A stretch of 9,577 bases of DNA from Gallionellaceae bacterium (GTDB taxonomy: Bacteria > Pseudomonadota > Gammaproteobacteria > Burkholderiales > Gallionellaceae): assembly GCA_947445045.1 (NCBI GenBank), contig CANFCA010000024.1, positions 1 to 9,577 on the forward strand, written 5' to 3'. Below are positions 6,257-9,577 of the stretch, piece after piece (position 1 is the first letter of the stretch; every line of letters starts with the position of its first letter). The translations under genes were made by a program, and so were the position numbers. A model generated the notes under the pieces. That model saw nothing but the letters and a program-made list of their open reading frames with translations. It was not told where the DNA came from and searched no databases.

Positions 6257-6934
6257 TTAGGGTTGACGTTGCAACACGTTGGAAAATTCTTCAGTAAAAC
6301 TGTCAAAGCGCGTTGCCAATCGATCAATGTCATGGGCAAAACGGTTATACGCTACTACCGCCGGTATCGCCGCAAACAAGCCCATCGCGGTTGCCACTAA
6401 TGCTTCCGCAATACCCGGTGCAACGTGCGCCAAGGTTGCCTGTCCGACATTCGCTAAGCCGCGAAACGCGTTCATAATTCCCCATACCGTACCAAACAAA
6501 CCCACATAAGGACTGACCGAGCCAATCGAAGCCAGAAACGCCAGATGCGATTCCAGCTTATCCATCTCACGCTGATAGGTGGCACGCATCGCGCGGCTTG
6601 TTCCTTCCATCACAACGGGATTCCCAGAACCATATTGCTTTTTCAACTTCACATATTCAGTCAAACCCGCCGCAAAGATGCGCTCCAGTGCGCCTTGATC
6701 AGCACGCGGTGTTGCACCCACTTGCTTGTACAACTCTGCCAAGTTCGAGTTGCGCCAAAACTCTTCTTCAAACTCTGCAGTCAACCGAACTTCTTGGCGA
6801 ATGGCAAACAACTTGAGGAAAATAAACCACCACGACATGAACGACACCACCAACAACAAACCCATCACCATCTGCACCAAAATACTGGCGTGCGCGATGA
6901 GATGGATGAACGATAAATCTTGTACGACTTCCAT
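6257..6934 (-). CDS. tolQ: Tol-Pal system protein TolQ
   Basis: TolQ is the pentameric MotA/ExbB-type stator of the Tol motor. Its 225 residues (E. coli 230) hold three membrane helices: about 16-44, 131-157 and 171-197. Between the first and second lies the cytoplasmic domain, with FEEEFWRN and GALERIFAAGLTEY. Helix 2 has the conserved SPYVGLFGTVWGIMNAF, and helix 3 has APGIAEALVATAMGLFAAIPAVVAYNRF, with the Thr and small residues that line the pore around TolR. AGGAG lies 7 nt before the ATG. It starts 46 nt downstream of the REP-like palindrome that separates it from ybgC. I saw no convincing promoter directly upstream. Confidence 0.96.
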   Translation of the reverse strand: MEVVQDLSFIHLIAHASILVQMVMGLLLVVSFMSWWFIFLKLFAIRQEVRLTAEFEEEFWRNSNLAELYKQVGATPRADQGALERIFAAGLTEYVKLKKQYGSGNPVVMEGTSRAMRATYQREMDKLESHLAFLASIGSVSPYVGLFGTVWGIMNAFRGLANVGQATLAHVAPGIAEALVATAMGLFAAIPAVVAYNRFAHDIDRLATRFDSFTEEFSNVLQRQP

Positions 6935-6980
6935 TCTTTAACTCCTGACAATCAATTCAGAACGACAATTTACTTATACT

Positions 6981-7067
6981 GTTCGCCCTGAGCGTAGGTG
7001 GCTGTATCACCGAAGTCGAAGGGAAGCACACACCCTTCGACTTCACTGCGTTACGCTCAGGGCGAAC
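6981..7067. repeat. REP/REPIN-like nested palindrome between ybgC and tolQ
   Basis: The outer arms GTTCGCCCTGAGCGTA (6981-6996) and its exact complement (7052-7067) pair over 16 bp. Inside are two further hairpins: GGTG/CACC (6997-7000 with 7008-7011, 7-nt loop) and GAAGTCGAAGGG/CCCTTCGACTTC (7012-7023 with 7033-7044, 12 bp, 9-nt loop), followed by 7 unpaired bases. The element is thus two inverted copies of a GTTCGCCCTGAGCGTA...AGTCGAAGGG unit with different inserts. From memory, very similar GTTCGCCCTGAGC/TCGAAGGG units are dispersed in many proteobacterial genomes. In the ybgC-tolQ mRNA it would fold into a stable three-way structure. Confidence 0.8.
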
Positions 7068-7082
7068 GGTAATTTGTGGCTA

Positions 7083-7493
7083 CTAATCTTTCAATTGCGT
7101 ACGCAACACCTCTGGCACACTCACTGGCTTAAAGCTTTCCAACGACACGCACACCAAATGCACTTCAGCCTCGGTGAGTAATTCCTCACCACGTTGTACG
7201 GTTTGCAGTAAGGTAATGCGACTACGCCCAATATCCTTGATTTGCGCCGTCACCGCCAACATGTCATCCAACAGGGCAGGCTTTAAATAATCAATCTTCA
7301 TCGAGCGCACTACGAACACCGATCCAAATTCCTTCATCAACGCAGCATTGCTGTAACCATACCCCTCACGCAACCACTCAGTCCGCGCGCGCTCCATAAA
7401 GTTCACATAGCTACCGTGATAAACCACCCCACCCGCATCGGTATCGTGAAAATACACGCGTACCGGTAAAGCAAAAATTTTGTGTTTAGTCAT
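7083..7493 (-). CDS. ybgC: Acyl-CoA thioesterase YbgC (Tol-Pal associated)
   Basis: YbgC is a cytoplasmic hotdog-fold thioesterase of the 4-hydroxybenzoyl-CoA thioesterase family; the E. coli enzyme hydrolyses acyl-CoAs and associates with phospholipid synthesis enzymes. The 136-residue protein (E. coli 134) carries the signature [22 protein letters not shown] at about 16-37. D19 is the expected catalytic Asp, and Y25-H26 belong to the same conserved turn. It is the usual first gene before tolQ. The ATG overlaps the end of ruvB by 8 nt, and AGGAG lies 9 nt upstream inside ruvB, so it probably depends on ruvB transcription. The REP-like palindrome follows 15 nt after its stop. Confidence 0.95.
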   Translation of the reverse strand: MTKHKIFALPVRVYFHDTDAGGVVYHGSYVNFMERARTEWLREGYGYSNAALMKEFGSVFVVRSMKIDYLKPALLDDMLAVTAQIKDIGRSRITLLQTVQRGEELLTEAEVHLVCVSLESFKPVSVPEVLRTQLKD

Positions 7494-8541
7494 TGAGCAA
7501 ATCTCCTATGACTGGCTGGTTGACCACCGCCAAGCCAAAGTGCTTGTAGGCATGCGCGGTCGCCATACGTCCGCGTGGTGTGCGTTGCAGATAACCTTGC
7601 TGAATCAGATATGGCTCCAATACATCTTCAATTGTGTCGCGCTCCTCACCGATTGCCGCCGCCAAATTGTCCACGCCAACCGGCCCACCAAGAAATTTTT
7701 CTATCACAGTGAGCAACAGCTTTCTATCCATCACATCCAAACCTTGCGAGTCCACATCTAACATGGTCAGTGCAGCGTCAGCCACTTCGCGGCTTGCCAC
7801 CCCTTGCGCTTTGACATCCGAAAAATCACGCACTCGACGCAATAGTCGGTTAGCAATACGTGGCGTACCACGCGCACGTTTGGCAATTTCCAGTGCACCA
7901 TCGTGCGCCAAGTTCATTTCCAACAAACCCGATGAACGCATCACAATGCGCTGCAATTCTTCAGGCGTATAAAACTCCAAGCGCGCCACAATGCCGAAGC
8001 GATCGCGTAATGGGTTGGTCAACATCCCTGCACGCGTCGTCGCACCCACCAGTGTGAACGGCGGCAAATCCAGCTTCACCGAACGCGCTGACGGCCCTTC
8101 GCCTATCATAATGTCGATTTGATAATCTTCCAGTGCGGGGTACAGAATTTCTTCGACTACGGGTGAGAGCCGATGTATCTCATCAATGAACAACACATCA
8201 TGCGGTTCGAGGTTTGTCAGCAACGCAGCAAGATCACCGGCCCGCTCCAACACCGGACCAGAAGTGTGGCGAAGATTCACCCCCATCTCACGCGCAATAA
8301 TTTGCGCCAACGTAGTCTTACCCAAGCCCGGTGGACCGAATAGCAACACATGATCGAGCGGCTCTTTGCGCTGCTTTGCGGCTTGAATAAAAATCTCCAA
8401 CTGCCCGCGTATTTTTTCTTGCCCAACGTATTCATCAAGCTGCTTAGGACGCAGTGCGCGCTCTAACGCCTCCTCCTGCTTTGAGGCAACAGCTGGGGTG
8501 GTTAAGCGTGGCTCAGTGGTTAGGTTATCGCTGTGTATCAT
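7486..8541 (-). CDS. ruvB: Holliday junction branch migration helicase RuvB
   Basis: RuvB is the hexameric AAA+ motor that, with RuvA, drives Holliday junction branch migration in recombination and repair. In 351 residues (E. coli 336) it shows Walker A GPPGLGKT (69-76), Walker B VLFIDE with D120 and E121, sensor 1 GATTR (166-170), the arginine-finger segment NPLRDRFG (176-183), sensor 2 [13 protein letters not shown] (about 224-236) and the winged-helix C-terminus with [12 protein letters not shown]. The N-terminal 20 residues are poorly conserved, so an alternative start cannot be excluded. No Shine-Dalgarno is visible; a small palindrome (GTGAA/TTCAC, 8546-8558) lies just before the ATG. 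ruvA is not adjacent: a RES toxin gene ends 31 nt upstream. Confidence 0.96.
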   Translation of the reverse strand: MIHSDNLTTEPRLTTPAVASKQEEALERALRPKQLDEYVGQEKIRGQLEIFIQAAKQRKEPLDHVLLFGPPGLGKTTLAQIIAREMGVNLRHTSGPVLERAGDLAALLTNLEPHDVLFIDEIHRLSPVVEEILYPALEDYQIDIMIGEGPSARSVKLDLPPFTLVGATTRAGMLTNPLRDRFGIVARLEFYTPEELQRIVMRSSGLLEMNLAHDGALEIAKRARGTPRIANRLLRRVRDFSDVKAQGVASREVADAALTMLDVDSQGLDVMDRKLLLTVIEKFLGGPVGVDNLAAAIGEERDTIEDVLEPYLIQQGYLQRTPRGRMATAHAYKHFGLAVVNQPVIGDLLND

Positions 8542-8572
8542 TTTGGTGAATTTTTCACGTTAGTCGTTTCTA

Positions 8573-9025
8573 TTACTTGAACAACCGAAAATCAAAAGGG
8601 TAACTCCCATGCGATTTTACTTTTATTTTTTTGGCATCTCGATGAGCGGGGTTAATCAAATAATTATTCGTGTGTGGAACAATCGCGCTGGGTACTGCCA
8701 ATATTGCCGAGGATAGCTCACTCAGCCATTTATCGCCTATCACTCTAGTCATGTCTGTCAGACTTTGCCAATTCGCATCAAGATTACTCTCCTCAACTTC
8801 AGCGATTGAAACGCCATCAGGCACTTCTATTTTCAACAACTGATATGAGTCTGGCAAATACATAGGTTCATTCAATTCGAGATGCACTAACACTTCCAAT
8901 AGAGCCGACGCAGGTGAGCTGGCGGTATAAACAATCGGCGCACCGGCATTGTGCCAACGTGCCGCTGCGCGCAAACCTCCTTGACCGGATAGCTCAAGGT
9001 AATTGCTAATTCGCCAAACGATCAC
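8573..9025 (-). CDS. RES-domain toxin of a Xre-RES toxin-antitoxin pair
   Basis: RES toxins are NAD+-consuming enzymes that deplete NAD and halt growth until neutralised by their Xre partner (known for Pseudomonas putida RES and mycobacterial MbcT). With a GTG start the protein has 150 residues, normal for the family. Hallmarks run in order: VWRIS at the N-terminus, the RW motif (R23), IVYTASSPASALLEVLVHL with Y33 and E44, IGDKWL at 96-101, and VPSAIVPHTNNYLINP with S113 at 111-126. R23, Y33, E44 and S113 are the likely active-site set. The GTG at 9025 overlaps the antitoxin stop as GTGA, with GAAGG 9 nt upstream. A TTG at 9031 would add two residues but sits too close to that site. Confidence 0.88.
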   Translation of the reverse strand: MIVWRISNYLELSGQGGLRAAARWHNAGAPIVYTASSPASALLEVLVHLELNEPMYLPDSYQLLKIEVPDGVSIAEVEESNLDANWQSLTDMTRVIGDKWLSELSSAILAVPSAIVPHTNNYLINPAHRDAKKIKVKSHGSYPFDFRLFK

Positions 9026-9577
9026 GCACAAAAACCTTCGTCTATCTGCACTAAAACTTCTTCGACTAAACGGCTACCCACATCGCTGACGAGCATTTCA
9101 ATCGGCGTACTTCCCTCAAAACGCTTCATCGGTTGGCGCAACCAGCCCATCGCTTTATCTTTGTTGCCAAATACCGATTCGGTTTGTGCAACTACACGTG
9201 CTAAGCGCACTGCGCGGTCTGATTCTTCAATAGTCAGCGGTTCTGCATTGGCACGTCGATGCGCGAGGGTTCTGGGTGGAGCGATCAAGTTGATTTCTTG
9301 CTTGGTCACGCCTTCTGCAAGTAGGCGATCAATCACACTCACTGGCAGCCGATTGTGAACCAGCTTAACCACGTCCATATCGCTAATGAAAGCGCGTTGA
9401 ACGAGCAGCCCAGAAAACACGGAGCGTTCACTGCGTAGCCGTTGTTCACGGGTGGTGTAAACCGCCATATTTTGTGCGACATGAAGCACCACCTGCTCAG
9501 TAGATGAAGTAGCGTAAGCCGCAGGCTTATTAGATGTGGATTTAGCTCGTGATTTAGCTGGAGCAGCTGATTTGGAA
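9022..9577 (-). CDS. Xre/MbcA/ParS-type antitoxin (5' end cut by right edge)
   Basis: This is the cognate antitoxin of the RES toxin: it would bind and block the toxin and repress its own operon. The C-terminal part VFGNKDKAMGWLRQPMKRFEGSTPIEMLVSDVGSRLVEEVLVQIDEG is the toxin-binding (DUF2384/MbcA-ParS-Xre) domain. Before it, LPVSVIDRLLAEGVTKQEINLIAPPRTLAHRR is the Xre-like helix-turn-helix with the typical RTL-x-RR motif. A GTG at 9492 has been a tempting start, but the frame stays open to the window edge. It adds an Ala/Lys/Ser-rich segment (SKSAAPAKSRAKSTSNKPAA), so 184 residues are visible and the true start lies outside. The 4-nt overlap with the toxin gene implies translational coupling. 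Confidence 0.87.
   Translation of the reverse strand, partial: SKSAAPAKSRAKSTSNKPAAYATSSTEQVVLHVAQNMAVYTTREQRLRSERSVFSGLLVQRAFISDMDVVKLVHNRLPVSVIDRLLAEGVTKQEINLIAPPRTLAHRRANAEPLTIEESDRAVRLARVVAQTESVFGNKDKAMGWLRQPMKRFEGSTPIEMLVSDVGSRLVEEVLVQIDEGFCA

Noticed and set aside
6973..6978. TATAAG on the minus strand as a tolQ -10 box
   Set aside because: No -35-like hexamer lies 16-18 nt upstream; the corresponding bases (CCACCT) are inside the REP-like element.
8546..8558. Palindrome GTGAA-TTT-TTCAC before ruvB as a LexA-type or TA operator
   Set aside because: It does not match the LexA consensus CTGT-N8-ACAG, and a 5-bp A/T-rich repeat is too weak to assign to a regulator.

Overview
The window looks like chromosomal DNA of a proteobacterium, most likely a beta- or gammaproteobacterium. 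It has a complete tol-pal envelope cluster, a RuvB typical of that group, and the order ruvB-ybgC-tolQ-tolR-tolA-tolB-pal-cpoB-queE-queC-tRNA-Lys. From memory, this order matches the arrangement in Pseudomonas and many betaproteobacteria. Short TolA and 'SVDLWQSLPE'-type TolA sequence lean towards betaproteobacteria, but the species cannot be fixed from the sequence alone. Every recognised gene is on the minus strand, so transcription runs from high to low coordinates.

Right end (about 9577 to 8573): an Xre/MbcA-family antitoxin, cut by the window edge, overlaps a RES-domain toxin in a GTGA junction. This two-gene toxin-antitoxin module sits directly upstream of ruvB, where ruvA would normally be found. 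Next come ruvB (Holliday junction helicase) and the overlapping ybgC thioesterase. An 87-bp nested palindrome resembling a REP doublet (REPIN) separates ybgC from tolQ.

Centre (6934 to 2331): tolQ, tolR, tolA, tolB, pal and cpoB encode the trans-envelope machine that couples inner-membrane proton flow to outer-membrane constriction and peptidoglycan synthesis at division. Genes are tightly spaced or overlapping except for a 98-nt gap before pal, which holds a good sigma70-type promoter. queE and queC follow and supply two steps of preQ0/queuosine synthesis; they are probably co-transcribed with cpoB.

Left part (994 to 1): a perfect-consensus promoter (TTGACA-16-TATAAT, GC-rich discriminator) drives tRNA-Lys(TTT) and tRNA-Thr(TGT), both with encoded CCA ends. 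A strong hairpin lies 3 nt beyond the tRNA-Thr CCA. Then follows about 410 nt of AT-rich DNA with no convincing protein gene. It does contain a perfect FNR/ANR-type site (TTGAT-N4-ATCAA), a nested inverted repeat, and the same hairpin readable as a terminator on the plus strand. Together these could make an oxygen-regulated small RNA, which is the most novel possibility here but remains inference. The window ends inside a secreted Sel1-repeat protein gene on the minus strand.
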